Assembly: GCA_913775715.1 (NCBI GenBank)
Contig: CAJYMC010000007.1
Span: forward strand, 1,426,001-1,490,000
Reading direction: 5' to 3'
DNA length: 64,000 nt
Source of the DNA: an uncultured Exiguobacterium sp.
GTDB lineage: Bacteria; Bacillota; Bacilli; Exiguobacteriales; Exiguobacteriaceae
Below, piece after piece: positions 1 to 8,671 of this stretch. Numbering within the stretch: position 1 is the stretch's first letter; each line of letters begins with the position of its first letter. A program made the position numbers and the translations under genes. The notes under the pieces were generated by a model. The model ran no database searches. It saw only the letters and a program-made list of their open reading frames with translations, and had not been told where the DNA came from.

Positions 1-242
1 TCAAGGAAGGTTGTAAGATCGAGTTATTCCTCAATCGACTTGACGGAGCGAATCGGATGACGCATCTCTCGTTACAAGAAGGACAACCACAATTAAAACA
101 TGTCCTGATGACGCTCTCAACGGTCTCGACACGGGATTCGTTCATCGCGACGCAACAGTTCGAACGTTATGTACTTCGCCGAAAACATATGAATAGTCAG
201 TTGATCCAGATCGGTAATGACCGGATCCTCGCTATTGGATGA
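1..242 (+). CDS. C-terminal fragment of an unrecognised protein (5' end outside window)
   Basis: The reading frame is open from the left edge (first full codon at base 3) to TGA at 240-242, so this is the last ~79 codons of a gene that begins upstream. I do not recognise the family. The tail is basic and soluble-looking, with no membrane segment. The next gene, a peptide-type ABC permease, starts 23 bases downstream on the same strand, so the two probably share an operon. It could be an accessory or substrate-binding component of that transporter, but nothing visible proves it. An ATG at 57 is in frame but internal, so it is not a start. Confidence 0.55.
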   Translation, partial: KEGCKIELFLNRLDGANRMTHLSLQEGQPQLKHVLMTLSTVSTRDSFIATQQFERYVLRRKHMNSQLIQIGNDRILAIG

Positions 243-265
243 CTTTAACGAAAGGAGACTCGTTC

Positions 266-1126
266 ATGACTTTTCTTGCTCGAAAATCACTACAACTCAT
301 CATCGCCTTTTTCGTTTTAATTGCAATTAGTGCGCTTCCATCACTTATCGTCCGTATGCATTTCGTTCCCGAGAGTTACTGGACTGGCTTACAGGAACAG
401 TTCCATCAACTCACCAAGCTGAATGAAATTACATACTATAACGTCACTGCAGAACGAGAAGATCAGCTACTCCCTGCCCTACAACCATTGATTCAGGAGA
501 CTCTGATTCTGTTTTTGACTTCGCTTGCCGTCTCATTTATGGTTGCGATTTTATACGTCTCTCTTTTTTATCGAAGTGGTAAATGGATGCGAACGTTCTT
601 GAGACAAATGAGTCGCACGCTCGAAATGGTTCCTGATTTATTTTGGGTCATCCTTTCTCAATCCCTTGTCATTTATCTCTTTAAAACGACTGGTTTTGAC
701 CGGATCGAGGTCGCCGGAACGTATGCTGACTCTATTCGTTTTCTACCGATTCTATGTCTAACTTTGACGACAGTCTTTTTCTTTATCAAATGGCTGACGA
801 CACAAATCTTAGATCAAGAGGAGTCCTTGTTCCTCGAACTCGCGCGTGCGAAGGGTCTTAAGAACAGCACACTTTTTTGGAAGCATTTGTTACCGACGAT
901 GTTCTATCGCTTTTACTTATTCTTTAGATCAAATATCATCACGGTGTTATCGAGTTTATTAATCATTGAATATACTTTCGAAGTACAAGGATTATTCCGC
1001 TTCGTCCTCTATAATTCACAAATGCCAATTCTGCTTGTTATTTTATTTTTAGTCTATCTTCCGATTTTCGTATTGGATCTCCTAGCAGAATGGCTTATTC
1101 CAAATGCATGGAAAGGAGAACTCTGA
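266..1126 (+). CDS. ABC transporter permease, DppB/OppB-like
   Basis: Integral membrane subunit of an ABC importer of the peptide/nickel class, 286 aa. About six hydrophobic segments are visible. The cytoplasmic EAA-type coupling loop is recognisable near residues 200-215 (ARAKGL...WKHLLP), which docks on the ATPase. I placed the start at ATG 266 because AAAGGAG lies at 251-257 just upstream; an in-frame ATG at 239 overlaps the previous stop and has no ribosome site. The stop TGA overlaps the ATG of the second permease by one base, so the pair is translationally coupled. No ATPase or binding protein is in the window; they should lie upstream or elsewhere. Substrate unknown. Confidence 0.8.
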   Translation: MTFLARKSLQLIIAFFVLIAISALPSLIVRMHFVPESYWTGLQEQFHQLTKLNEITYYNVTAEREDQLLPALQPLIQETLILFLTSLAVSFMVAILYVSLFYRSGKWMRTFLRQMSRTLEMVPDLFWVILSQSLVIYLFKTTGFDRIEVAGTYADSIRFLPILCLTLTTVFFFIKWLTTQILDQEESLFLELARAKGLKNSTLFWKHLLPTMFYRFYLFFRSNIITVLSSLLIIEYTFEVQGLFRFVLYNSQMPILLVILFLVYLPIFVLDLLAEWLIPNAWKGEL

Positions 1127-2154
1127 TGCGACGGACTCTTGTGCGTGATCCGATTTTTTGGATATGTATCATCATACTGACCAGTCTGCTTTTGATGAGT
1201 TTTGGAAACACGATTTTTCGAGATGGACAAGTGGATCGTATTTCAAATCGTTATGCTGATGATGGCACCTTCATTGCCACTTCTCCGCTAAAACCTTCAT
1301 TTGATCAATGGCTAGGAACCGATCGTTCAGGAAACGACTTATTCCAAATGATGGTCGAAGGGTTCAAATGGACTTTCGGTGTCTGCGCGTTCGTTGCGTT
1401 AGGACGCCTCATACTCGGACTGATGATTGGCATTCCATTAGCCTTTCGAGGAAAACGACTGCATGGTATCTTAAAAATCGTCATGGATGGATTTTTAGTA
1501 CTGCCTGTTTCGCTACTCGCCTTGATGCTTATGTTATCCTCTCTTATATTTCCTGAGATGTTGGCTGTTCCTTACCTTTCGGATCGATTAACGTTTGAAT
1601 TCACGATTTTGATCGTACTTGGTTTACCCTCACTCGTCCTCTATATCATTGGCGAGACGCGGCAAATTTTAACCCAAGAGTTCATGGTCGTGGCGTCAAC
1701 GCTCGGGGGTGGGACATGGCATCGTTTCCGTCGCCACCTCTGGCCTCATCTCGTTCCGACGTTATCCATCATCTTCATGCAACAATTCATTCAAACTTTG
1801 ATGCTCCTGGTGCAATTATCGCTATTCGGCATCTTCTTTTCGGGTACGGTCATCTTATACGAAGGCATCACTCCACTGATCTTCGAATGGGCATCCATGT
1901 TCGGATACTATTTCAACCAGTTTTCCGCTGTTTCTTGGATCAATCATATGTTTCTCGTTCCAACGATTGGTATCGCCTTGTTGATTTTCTTATGTAATCT
2001 ATTAACGAGTCGACTCGAACGCGCGTATCGTATTCGCCGTCACGATCAACCTGTTATAGAAGAGACATCGATTGTTCAAAACGAGGCAGCGGTCACATCA
2101 CTCGATGATCCATTCGTTCCCGTTCGCCATCACATCAATCAAGAAACTCGTTGA
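1126..2154 (+). CDS. ABC transporter permease, DppC/OppC-like
   Basis: Second permease subunit, 342 aa, partner of the preceding gene. It has an N-terminal membrane segment, then the family's GTDRSGNDLF-like element near residue 65 and a run of further membrane segments. An EAA-like loop (VASTLGGGTWHRFRRHLWPHL, quoted here in part) lies near residue 190. The start is ATG 1126, preceded by GAAAGGAG and overlapping the stop of the upstream permease. Its own stop codon (2152-2154) lies inside the -35 box of the promoter for the next gene. The substrate cannot be told from sequence; peptide, nickel and related solutes are all possible for the family. Confidence 0.8.
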   Translation: MRRTLVRDPIFWICIIILTSLLLMSFGNTIFRDGQVDRISNRYADDGTFIATSPLKPSFDQWLGTDRSGNDLFQMMVEGFKWTFGVCAFVALGRLILGLMIGIPLAFRGKRLHGILKIVMDGFLVLPVSLLALMLMLSSLIFPEMLAVPYLSDRLTFEFTILIVLGLPSLVLYIIGETRQILTQEFMVVASTLGGGTWHRFRRHLWPHLVPTLSIIFMQQFIQTLMLLVQLSLFGIFFSGTVILYEGITPLIFEWASMFGYYFNQFSAVSWINHMFLVPTIGIALLIFLCNLLTSRLERAYRIRRHDQPVIEETSIVQNEAAVTSLDDPFVPVRHHINQETR

Positions 2155-2179
2155 CAATCCATTTTTTTCCTCTTACACT
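2151..2179 (+). promoter_or_regulatory. sigma-A promoter of the MFS gene at 2269
   Basis: TTGACA (2151-2156), 17-base spacer and TACACT (2174-2179): a near-consensus housekeeping promoter. The -35 box overlaps the stop codon of the upstream permease. Transcription would start near 2186 and leave a leader of about 83 nt before the MFS start codon. Confidence 0.7.
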
Positions 2180-2196
2180 AGAAAAAAACATGAAAT

Positions 2197-2270
2197 GAGG
2201 GCGTCCAATGTAAGTCATTCTGAATTCTCACTCCTAACTAAATACGTACGATATGGAGGTCATTCAGAAT
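2197..2270 (+). promoter_or_regulatory. leader with start-stop mini-ORF and hairpin hiding the SD and start codon
   Basis: ATTCTGAAT (2217-2225) is the exact reverse complement of ATTCAGAAT (2262-2270), and CTCC (2231-2234) pairs with GGAG (2255-2258). The resulting hairpin covers the Shine-Dalgarno site and the first two bases of the MFS start codon at 2269. Just before it lies GAGG (2197-2200), followed after seven bases by ATG TAA (2208-2213), a one-codon ORF. The layout resembles translational attenuation. The pairing is seen in the sequence; the regulatory role is inference. Confidence 0.45.
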
Positions 2271-3441
2271 GAACCGTTTTACGCTTTTATTGGTCAGTCA
2301 ATGGATTGCGAATGCGGGAGATGCGCTCTATATCGTCTCCCTGATCGCAATGATCTATCAAACGACAGGGCAAGCGAGTCTCGCTGCTCTGTTTCCCGTT
2401 CTCGTCACAGCAGGCATGACAGGAAGCGGCTTCTTATTCGCCCACGTCGCTCAACGTGTTCCCCATGCCTCTTTGTTGTTCGGCAGTCAACTCCTTAAGA
2501 CGATTCTCTTAGGCATCATCTGGGGATTTGATTTACCACTGCCGCTCGTCCTCGCACTCGTTGGGTGTATCGCCTTCTTCGACGGATTTGCTCGTCCAAT
2601 CGAAAGTGCCTTCATCCCTCGACTGTGCCAGGATGTCCAAAAGGCTAACAGTCTCGTACAAGGTTCGAATCAAGTGATTCAGCTCATCATGTGGCCGCTC
2701 GGCGCCATTCTGGTCAGCTGGTTATCGCCTCTTTCCGTCTTGTCCGTCTCGGCGAGTCTGTTTTTAGGTGCCAGTCTCATCAGCTATCTGTTCTATCGAA
2801 GCGTCCGCTCTCTACCCGACCCTTCGATGGAAGGGGAAGACGTCTCCTTCCGGTCGAGTATTCGCTACACGCGAACGCATCCTTTCGCGAAAGCCAACAC
2901 GTATCTCGTCGGAATCGATGCGTTCGTCAGTACGGCGTGGATTTCTGCTTTGTTCCTCGTCTACATCGATACACATTTTCAGCTGTCGGAACGCTGGTGG
3001 GGCATTCTAAATGCCTTCTATCTGCTGAGTATGATCGCCGGTAGTTATATGATGTTACGTCGTCGTGGAACGCGTTCGTTGCTTTATCGCAGTATCGGCT
3101 TTTCGATTGCTGCTACCTTCTTGTTCGCTTTCGCTCCAATCGTCACACTTGCTGTGATCGCTTGTCTGTTCCAAGGCTTCGCAAGTCAAGTCCGGGCGAT
3201 CGAGTTGAATACGTTGTTGCAGACGACGACACCACTCGAACGGTTACCGTATGTCTATAGCGTGCAACAAACCGTGTATGCACTCTGCTTCTGTCTCGGT
3301 AGTCTGCTGTTCGGATGGCTTGCCGATGTGTTTGCGATCGAGATTGTCTATGCGCTCGCAGGAGTCCTCTCCTTGTTAATGTGGCAACCAGCTCGCCAGG
3401 TATTGGCACGTTCGTCTACAGAACAACGACACGTGTCGTAA
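2269..3441 (+). CDS. MFS transporter (MFS_3/MefA-type)
   Basis: Proton-coupled efflux-type permease of the major facilitator superfamily, 390 aa, with about twelve hydrophobic segments spread over the whole length. The N-terminal pattern (SQWIANAGDALYIVSL) resembles the MFS_3/enterobactin- and macrolide-exporter group, which usually exports small toxic molecules or siderophores. The start ATG 2269 follows GGAGG at 2255-2259. It is monocistronic: it has its own promoter, a hairpin-bearing leader, and a structured repeat immediately downstream, facing a convergent MFS gene. The substrate cannot be inferred. Confidence 0.75.
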   Translation: MNRFTLLLVSQWIANAGDALYIVSLIAMIYQTTGQASLAALFPVLVTAGMTGSGFLFAHVAQRVPHASLLFGSQLLKTILLGIIWGFDLPLPLVLALVGCIAFFDGFARPIESAFIPRLCQDVQKANSLVQGSNQVIQLIMWPLGAILVSWLSPLSVLSVSASLFLGASLISYLFYRSVRSLPDPSMEGEDVSFRSSIRYTRTHPFAKANTYLVGIDAFVSTAWISALFLVYIDTHFQLSERWWGILNAFYLLSMIAGSYMMLRRRGTRSLLYRSIGFSIAATFLFAFAPIVTLAVIACLFQGFASQVRAIELNTLLQTTTPLERLPYVYSVQQTVYALCFCLGSLLFGWLADVFAIEIVYALAGVLSLLMWQPARQVLARSSTEQRHVS

Positions 3442-3457
3442 TAAATGACAGTCAAAA

Positions 3458-3706
3458 GAGGCTGACTCAAAAAAAGAATGACGCGTCTTTTCACGCCCTT
3501 TCCTCAGGCGAGACACAAGCCAGTTTTCCTGCTTCGTTGAAGCAGGAAAGCGGGTCTTGTTCGTCTCTGACAGCGCATAAATGCGCTTGTTCCTGTAGGA
3601 GTGGCGTGTGACGCGTCATTCTTTTTGTTACGAGATAAGGATGGCAGATTATCATTCTGCCATCCTTATATTTGTAGAGGCTGACTTTTGAGTCAGCCCC
3701 TTTTTT
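3458..3706. repeat. dispersed structured repeat, copy A (inverted orientation)
   Basis: About 249 bp between two convergent genes. Reading leftwards it has the same order as copies B and C. The ends carry AGTCAGCC/GGCTGACT repeats. A 27-base hairpin with GGATGGCAGA arms lies at 3640-3666. A long outer stem, AGAATGACGCGTC, pairs with its complement and encloses nested arms, including a GCGCA/TGCGC hairpin and a TTTCCTGCTTC/GAAGCAGGAAA hairpin. The right end, GGCTGACTTTTGAGTCAGCC followed by T6, is also a good terminator for rightward transcription. There is no ORF or transposase inside. Confidence 0.85.
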
Positions 3707-3709
3707 GAT

Positions 3710-4771
3710 TCAGTTCTGACGCGTTCGCGTCACACTATACAACAGAAGCAACATAAGTGAGACGAGACCGAGCGCGGCATAGGTCATCTGAAGCGAAAAG
3801 ACACGTTCGACGAAGACGAATAGTATGCCGGTCCCAAATACGGATGCGCGTTCGATGACCGAGATCAGTGACGTAAACGTCGCGCGTCCGCTTTCTGGTG
3901 CTACTTCTTGAATAACTGTCGTCACATACGGCTCAGCCCAGCCATAACACAAGTACAATATACCGAGTAACCCGATACTGACGAGCGGAGAGGCAACCGA
4001 CAATCCGGTAAGACACACGATATAGATCACCGCCCATCCGACCGGTGACCGGAAGCGAGATAAGGACGCACCGATCGCCTGCATGATTTGGAATAACACG
4101 AAGACGAATCCGAAATGGACCATCGGTATCGTTTGATCCCGTAGATAGAGTTGCCAAAACTCATCGACGAAATCAATCGTCGCCCCGTATAACAAAACAA
4201 GACAAAGAATTCGGACGTAGACACGTCGAAACGACAAACCGTTAAACAATGTCTTCAACGAACTCGTCTCTACGTTTTGTTCTCGTGATGCTTCCTTTAA
4301 GAAAAACGTCAAGAAGACCGTTCCGAGGAGGACCAACCAAGATACTTGGTAATGCCAGATCAAGTCTACCGATTGTGCAGCGTAACTTCCGACAAGTGCC
4401 GCAAGTCCGGACGTTAACAAACCACCAATCGAGATCATTCGCCAGACCATCTCGAATCGCTCTTCTATTCTATGCATTCGCAATGTTTCGTAGACGTGGG
4501 CTTCAAGCGCTCCACTAAGTGCTGCGCCACCGATGCCGGCAAGGACCATCGCTAAGAGGAAGGCAGGTAATGAGTAGGCTTCAATCAACACCGTAAACGA
4601 TAACCACTCACATACGAAACCAGCTAGAATGAACGGCTTTCTACCCCACCGATCGGACAACAAACCGAACGGGACCTCGCCAATCAACATGACCCAAGCA
4701 AAGACGATTTCTGCGATGACAACGTCGGCAATACTCATTCCCCGGTCTTCCCAGTAAAAGCGTTCAATCAC
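3710..4771 (-). CDS. MFS transporter, N-terminal coding region interrupted
   Basis: Leftward MFS permease. The motif-A signature GLLSDRWGRK lies at residues ~36-45 of the open part, although this loop normally follows TM2 at residue 60-70. The missing TM1 is encoded just upstream in the same frame (ILWVLIEASSSFIPAY), but a TAA at 4835-4837 separates it from the ATG at 4861, which has a good AAAGGAA site eight bases before it. The only canonical start after the stop is GTG 4771, giving 353 aa without TM1. This is either a recently inactivated gene, a frameshift from ATG 4847 (MALLSPTI...), or a sequencing error. Function otherwise: small-molecule efflux, substrate unknown. Confidence 0.65.
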   Translation of the reverse strand: MIERFYWEDRGMSIADVVIAEIVFAWVMLIGEVPFGLLSDRWGRKPFILAGFVCEWLSFTVLIEAYSLPAFLLAMVLAGIGGAALSGALEAHVYETLRMHRIEERFEMVWRMISIGGLLTSGLAALVGSYAAQSVDLIWHYQVSWLVLLGTVFLTFFLKEASREQNVETSSLKTLFNGLSFRRVYVRILCLVLLYGATIDFVDEFWQLYLRDQTIPMVHFGFVFVLFQIMQAIGASLSRFRSPVGWAVIYIVCLTGLSVASPLVSIGLLGILYLCYGWAEPYVTTVIQEVAPESGRATFTSLISVIERASVFGTGILFVFVERVFSLQMTYAALGLVSLMLLLLYSVTRTRQN

Positions 4772-4920
4772 ATAAGCTGGAATAAACGAACTACTGGCTT
4801 CGATCAGGACCCAAAGAATGAGTGATCGTCGGACTTAACAAGGCCATCTGCTTCGCCGCATCTCCTCACTTCCTTTCTGTTTGATAGTAATCCGTTCCCG
4901 TTTTACAAAGGAAACCAACA

Positions 4921-4957
4921 AAAAAACGCCCTTTGATTTAAAAATCAAAGAACGCTT
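4921..4957 (-). terminator. Rho-independent terminator after the sensor kinase
   Basis: On the minus strand the sequence reads CGTTCTTTGATTT, a short loop, then AAATCAAAGGGCG and T7. It ends transcription of the kinase gene that stops at 4964. Confidence 0.75.
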
Positions 4958-4963
4958 TTGACA

Positions 4964-7519
4964 TTAACAGTCCTCTGCCGATTCCGTGACCGGTACGATG
5001 TACTGGACGATCGGTAGTTCGACGATGAACGCGGACCCGACACCTTCCGTTGATTCGACATGAATCATCCCTTCGTGCGAACGAACGATTTCCTGACAAA
5101 TCGCAAGACCGAGACCGGTACCGCCGATTTTTCGACTATCCGAATTATCAACACGGTAGAACTTACTGAACAGTTGTGGTAGCGCGTGACGTGGAATGCC
5201 GATTCCTTCGTCTTCGATCTTCAACTGGACACGATCTTCGACTTGACGCATCGTAATCGTGATTTGACCACCATCCGGTGAATACTTGATTGCATTGTTG
5301 ATCAGGTTCGTGAACAGCTGACGCATTTTTTGTTCATCAGCATGAATCCGTCCCGTCGTCGTTTCTTCAAAATCAAGGACTAGCTCGTGATCTTTTGCCG
5401 AAGCCGTATGGAACTCGACCGTTTCCTGAATGACTTTCGTCAAATCAAGCGGTTTGAAGTCATACTGTTGCTGACTCGATTCCATGCGCTGAACATCGAG
5501 AAAGTCGTTGACGAGATTCGTCAACCGTTCAGTCTCCGCATGAATCGTCTCGAGATACCGTTGACGTTTTGATTCCTGAACGTCGCGCGCGAGCATCAAT
5601 TCCGTATAGCCATAAATCGAGGCAAGCGGTGTCCGCAACTCATGCGATACGGTCGAGACGAATTCCGATTTCATCCGGTCGATCGCCGTCTCTGCCGTCA
5701 CGTCACGTAAGACAAGCATCGTACCACGGAAACAACCACCGTAATGGATTTCCTCTGCATATAACGTGACGAATCGCTCCTCCTTGTTCAAGGACAACGC
5801 CAAGCTCTCCGTCGGAATTTCCTGACTGCAGACGTGATCCATGTAGGTTAAGAACGCCTCATGTTGATCGACCTGCACTGCCAACTCTTCGATTTTGACG
5901 TCGAGCGTCATCAATCCTTCCTCCGCCACTTGATCATGCGCCGGATGATGGAACAAAGCGAGCAATGGTTTATTGGCAAAGATCGTTTCCCCTTCGATAT
6001 AGATGACCGCTTCCCGAATCGAGTGGAGGAGTTTCGAGGTTTTTTCTCGTTCCCGTTCGACTTCTTCAAAGACACGCATCCGAAGCAGTGAGAGGGCCAA
6101 CTGACGGGAGAACGACCAGATTTCATTCGTCTGCTCTTCCTTGAAAGCATCCCGGTAACGGACGAGGTAAATGCTCGCAATCATCGTATTCGTCGCCGGA
6201 TCCATCACCGGTACGACGATCTCGTACATCGTGTATGGATACGGGAGCGGATGATGACTTGCGACTTGTTTCGTCGAGCGAACGGCACGTTTGTTTAAAC
6301 GTGCGCGTTCGAGTAATGACGTCGAAGCATGCAATAACTGGTGCTCTTGTTCCTTCGTCATCCCATACGAGACGAGATCCGTATAGCGGTCTTGCTCTAG
6401 GAAGACGATTGCTCCGAGCTCCGCATCGGTGATTGTGATCAATTTTTCGATGATCGCCGGATATGCCGTCAACGTTTCGCGAGACGCAAGTGTCTCCGTC
6501 AACTCATTGCGATAACGCAAATGGGTCTCATTGCGTAACGTGATGTCGAGTGCTTCTTCGAGTTCTTCCTGTTGCGATTGAAGTTCTTCTTGCTGGGCAA
6601 TTAATTCTTCCTGTTGACTTTGTAGTTCGTCGTTACTTGCGACGAGTTGATGTTTTTGCCCGGAAATGGCGGCTGCCATCTGGTTGAACGTCGTCGTCAA
6701 CTCACCAATCTCATCTTGACGATTCGTGATGACGATCGGTGTCGCATCCTCACCTTTAGCGAGTCGTCCACTTTCCCGGTTCAACTGACGCAACTGACGC
6801 GTCAAGCGGCGGACGAATGGTCGGACGAAAACGAGAGTAATCAATAAGAGGATTGCAATATTGACTGCTCCGAGAATTTGCGACGAGTTGACTTGTTTAC
6901 CAAGCCGCTCTTGCGCTGCCATCTCTTGATCGTTTAAGGAATTACGATATTTTGTGAAGACCGTCTCCATATCAACGATACTTGAACTCATATCAGCCGC
7001 ACTCTTCGTCTTGATGTTAAACTTCCGCTGTGGATCGAGTGCTTTTGATTTCGTGACCTTTCCGAGCGTTGGCATCTTCAAGAACGGTTCCGTCACTTTG
7101 CCGTCTTTTTTCGCCGCGACATAATTGACGAGGCTTGGCATGACGCGTTGGGTATACGCTGTATAGAGTTCCCGTGCGTCCGTTGCATACTGCCGTTCTT
7201 CTTTGAAGCGTGCATTGCGCTCGAACCATGTCGTTTGTTGATTGATACCATTTTTCTTTGCTTCGATTTCTTTTAACATCTCTTCGTCACCAAGCAAGAC
7301 GAAGCCACGCATCTCGTACTGCATGCTTTGCCATGATTCGTATAAATCCGTCGCCCGTGTCCGATGTTCGTTTAACATCTTTAATTCTTGGCGTGATTCA
7401 TCCACCTGTTGTTTCGTATATAGGTAGACACCACCTGTCGTTAGCAGCAGTGTCAGAAAAATCACATAAAACGCAGACATGATTTGCCGTCCAATCGTTC
7501 GATTCAGCCATGTTTTCAT
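4964..7519 (-). CDS. membrane sensor histidine kinase with HAMP, GAF and PAS-like region
   Basis: Two-component sensor of 851 aa. In order: TM1 (~residues 12-32), an extracytoplasmic helical domain of the CHASE3/four-helix kind (~33-213), TM2 (~214-234), HAMP (~235-290) and a Q/E-rich coiled coil (~290-335) of repeated LQSQQEEL units. These are followed by a GAF-like domain (~340-490) and a PAS-like segment (~500-610). HisKA carries the phospho-acceptor H626 (VSHELRTPL). The ATP-binding domain has an N-box (NLINNAIKYS, ~738), a G1 box (DEGIGIP) and a G2 box (GTGLGLAI, ~800). Every catalytic box is present. Start ATG 7519 follows AAAGGAG. No response regulator is adjacent, so it is an orphan kinase and its signal and partner are unknown. 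Confidence 0.85.
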   Translation of the reverse strand: MKTWLNRTIGRQIMSAFYVIFLTLLLTTGGVYLYTKQQVDESRQELKMLNEHRTRATDLYESWQSMQYEMRGFVLLGDEEMLKEIEAKKNGINQQTTWFERNARFKEERQYATDARELYTAYTQRVMPSLVNYVAAKKDGKVTEPFLKMPTLGKVTKSKALDPQRKFNIKTKSAADMSSSIVDMETVFTKYRNSLNDQEMAAQERLGKQVNSSQILGAVNIAILLLITLVFVRPFVRRLTRQLRQLNRESGRLAKGEDATPIVITNRQDEIGELTTTFNQMAAAISGQKHQLVASNDELQSQQEELIAQQEELQSQQEELEEALDITLRNETHLRYRNELTETLASRETLTAYPAIIEKLITITDAELGAIVFLEQDRYTDLVSYGMTKEQEHQLLHASTSLLERARLNKRAVRSTKQVASHHPLPYPYTMYEIVVPVMDPATNTMIASIYLVRYRDAFKEEQTNEIWSFSRQLALSLLRMRVFEEVEREREKTSKLLHSIREAVIYIEGETIFANKPLLALFHHPAHDQVAEEGLMTLDVKIEELAVQVDQHEAFLTYMDHVCSQEIPTESLALSLNKEERFVTLYAEEIHYGGCFRGTMLVLRDVTAETAIDRMKSEFVSTVSHELRTPLASIYGYTELMLARDVQESKRQRYLETIHAETERLTNLVNDFLDVQRMESSQQQYDFKPLDLTKVIQETVEFHTASAKDHELVLDFEETTTGRIHADEQKMRQLFTNLINNAIKYSPDGGQITITMRQVEDRVQLKIEDEGIGIPRHALPQLFSKFYRVDNSDSRKIGGTGLGLAICQEIVRSHEGMIHVESTEGVGSAFIVELPIVQYIVPVTESAEDC

Positions 7520-7702
7520 TAAAGAAATTCAACTCCTTTCCCTTTATTCTTCTCCAGCAATAAAGGTATTCCCGTCCATTCATTGTAAACTTTTTTCAAT
7601 CGATACACAGCATTCTGCTCAAAAAGATTTCAATTTCATACAACTTTAATCTAAATCGTTGTATATGACAATTAGATGTCACGATTCAACCGTTTTCAAC
7701 AA

Positions 7703-7727
7703 AAAAAGAGCCCCTCAGGACCCTTTT
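7703..7727 (-). terminator. weak Rho-independent terminator
   Basis: On the minus strand GGGTCC, TGAG, GGGCTC (with G-U pairs) is followed by T7, directly after the stop of the 150-aa gene at 7728. Confidence 0.5.
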
Positions 7728-8180
7728 TTAATGATGATGGTGATGGCTATGGCTATGACTCCGGACCGGCTGTTCGTCCGCTAAATGATCCGCATCCAAA
7801 ATGCCGAGCCGTAAGTATTGGGCGACGACTTGTTTTTTCGTCGTTTCGGAAATCTGATCTGTTCCTTGGACGAGCCTTAAGATGCCGGTCGCAATCCGAA
7901 ACGGTTCGAGATTCGTCTTTTCCACCGGAAAACTTGTCAACGTTTCTAAGTAAGCGACGTAATTCAGTGCATCCGATTCCGTTGGACTGACAAGACGCGC
8001 CGCATACTCGCGCAGTTGTTGCGTCAATGAATTCGTTGAGATTCCCTTTGAGGCTGCAGAGATGACTCCAAACAGAATGAACCCGATGATGAGAACAAAA
8101 AATCCGACCATGAAAATCGGCATGCCCGAGAAGAAGCCATCGCCTCCCAGTTCGCTTTCCATGAATGCTAGTGTGAACAT
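7728..8180 (-). CDS. small membrane-anchored protein with histidine-rich tail, unknown function
   Basis: 150 aa. There is one strong membrane segment at ~residues 20-43 (MPIMVGFF... region), a predicted helical cytoplasmic domain, and a C-terminal tail that alternates S and H and ends in five histidines. The tail is a plausible transition-metal ligand cluster, but no known metal-transport domain is present. I do not recognise the family. It stands alone between the kinase and the gene at 8252, with its own terminator. The frame choice is supported by the long hydrophobic stretch; a same-strand alternative frame over the region is basic and lacks protein-like features. Confidence 0.6.
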   Translation of the reverse strand: MFTLAFMESELGGDGFFSGMPIFMVGFFVLIIGFILFGVISAASKGISTNSLTQQLREYAARLVSPTESDALNYVAYLETLTSFPVEKTNLEPFRIATGILRLVQGTDQISETTKKQVVAQYLRLGILDADHLADEQPVRSHSHSHHHHH

Positions 8181-8251
8181 AGTGAACCCTCCAAATGAAT
8201 AGAATGATGACGATCACTTATCCTACGTCATCCTCTTCAAGAAAGTTTCAC

Positions 8252-8671
8252 CTAGTTAGGTAGTTTTTGTAAGTCAGCTTGGAACCAGTCTTCAACGAAG
8301 AAGCGTTCCGTCTCCGTCTCGATTTGATATGAATACAACACTTCGAAGTCGCCCTCCGTCAACATCGGTAACGTCAATTCGCGCACGAGTTGGCGTAACT
8401 CTTCCGTCAGCTCAGCTTCGTAGCGGATGAATCCATCTTCCCGGTGCTCGACTTCCGTCAAGTACGGAAGCAGGATGTGTTTGCCAAATGATTGTGGATC
8501 ATCGATCACTTCCGCTGTCACACCAAACAGTTCTTCTGCTTCTTCGACCAGTCCTTCTGCCGACTGTACCTCAATGTGGTCCGGAAACCAGACCGTCAAG
8601 CGGCGACCTTCCTGTAACAGTCGTTCAAAGACAGGACGAAACGTTTGATTTTGAATCAGTTCGTATTGCAT
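8252..8671 (-). CDS. hypothetical acidic protein coupled to topB
   Basis: 139 aa, soluble and acidic, with no recognised domain; it has alternating helical stretches rich in E and L. Its ATG overlaps the topB stop codon (TGATG at 8669-8673), so the two genes are translationally coupled and probably co-transcribed. Nothing in the sequence shows an enzymatic motif. A role linked to topoisomerase III is only suggested by this coupling. Confidence 0.65.
   Translation of the reverse strand: MQYELIQNQTFRPVFERLLQEGRRLTVWFPDHIEVQSAEGLVEEAEELFGVTAEVIDDPQSFGKHILLPYLTEVEHREDGFIRYEAELTEELRQLVRELTLPMLTEGDFEVLYSYQIETETERFFVEDWFQADLQKLPN

Noticed and set aside
57-242. Complete 61-aa ORF starting at ATG 57
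   Set aside because: The frame stays open to the left edge and there is no ribosome site before the ATG; it is the tail of a longer gene.
3315-3611. 98-aa ORF running from the MFS gene into repeat copy A
   Set aside because: It is out of frame with the MFS gene and translates the palindromic repeat; the other copies do not keep the frame.
3458-3706. Insertion sequence
   Set aside because: The element has terminal repeats but no transposase, and I see no target duplication; it is reported as a structured repeat instead.
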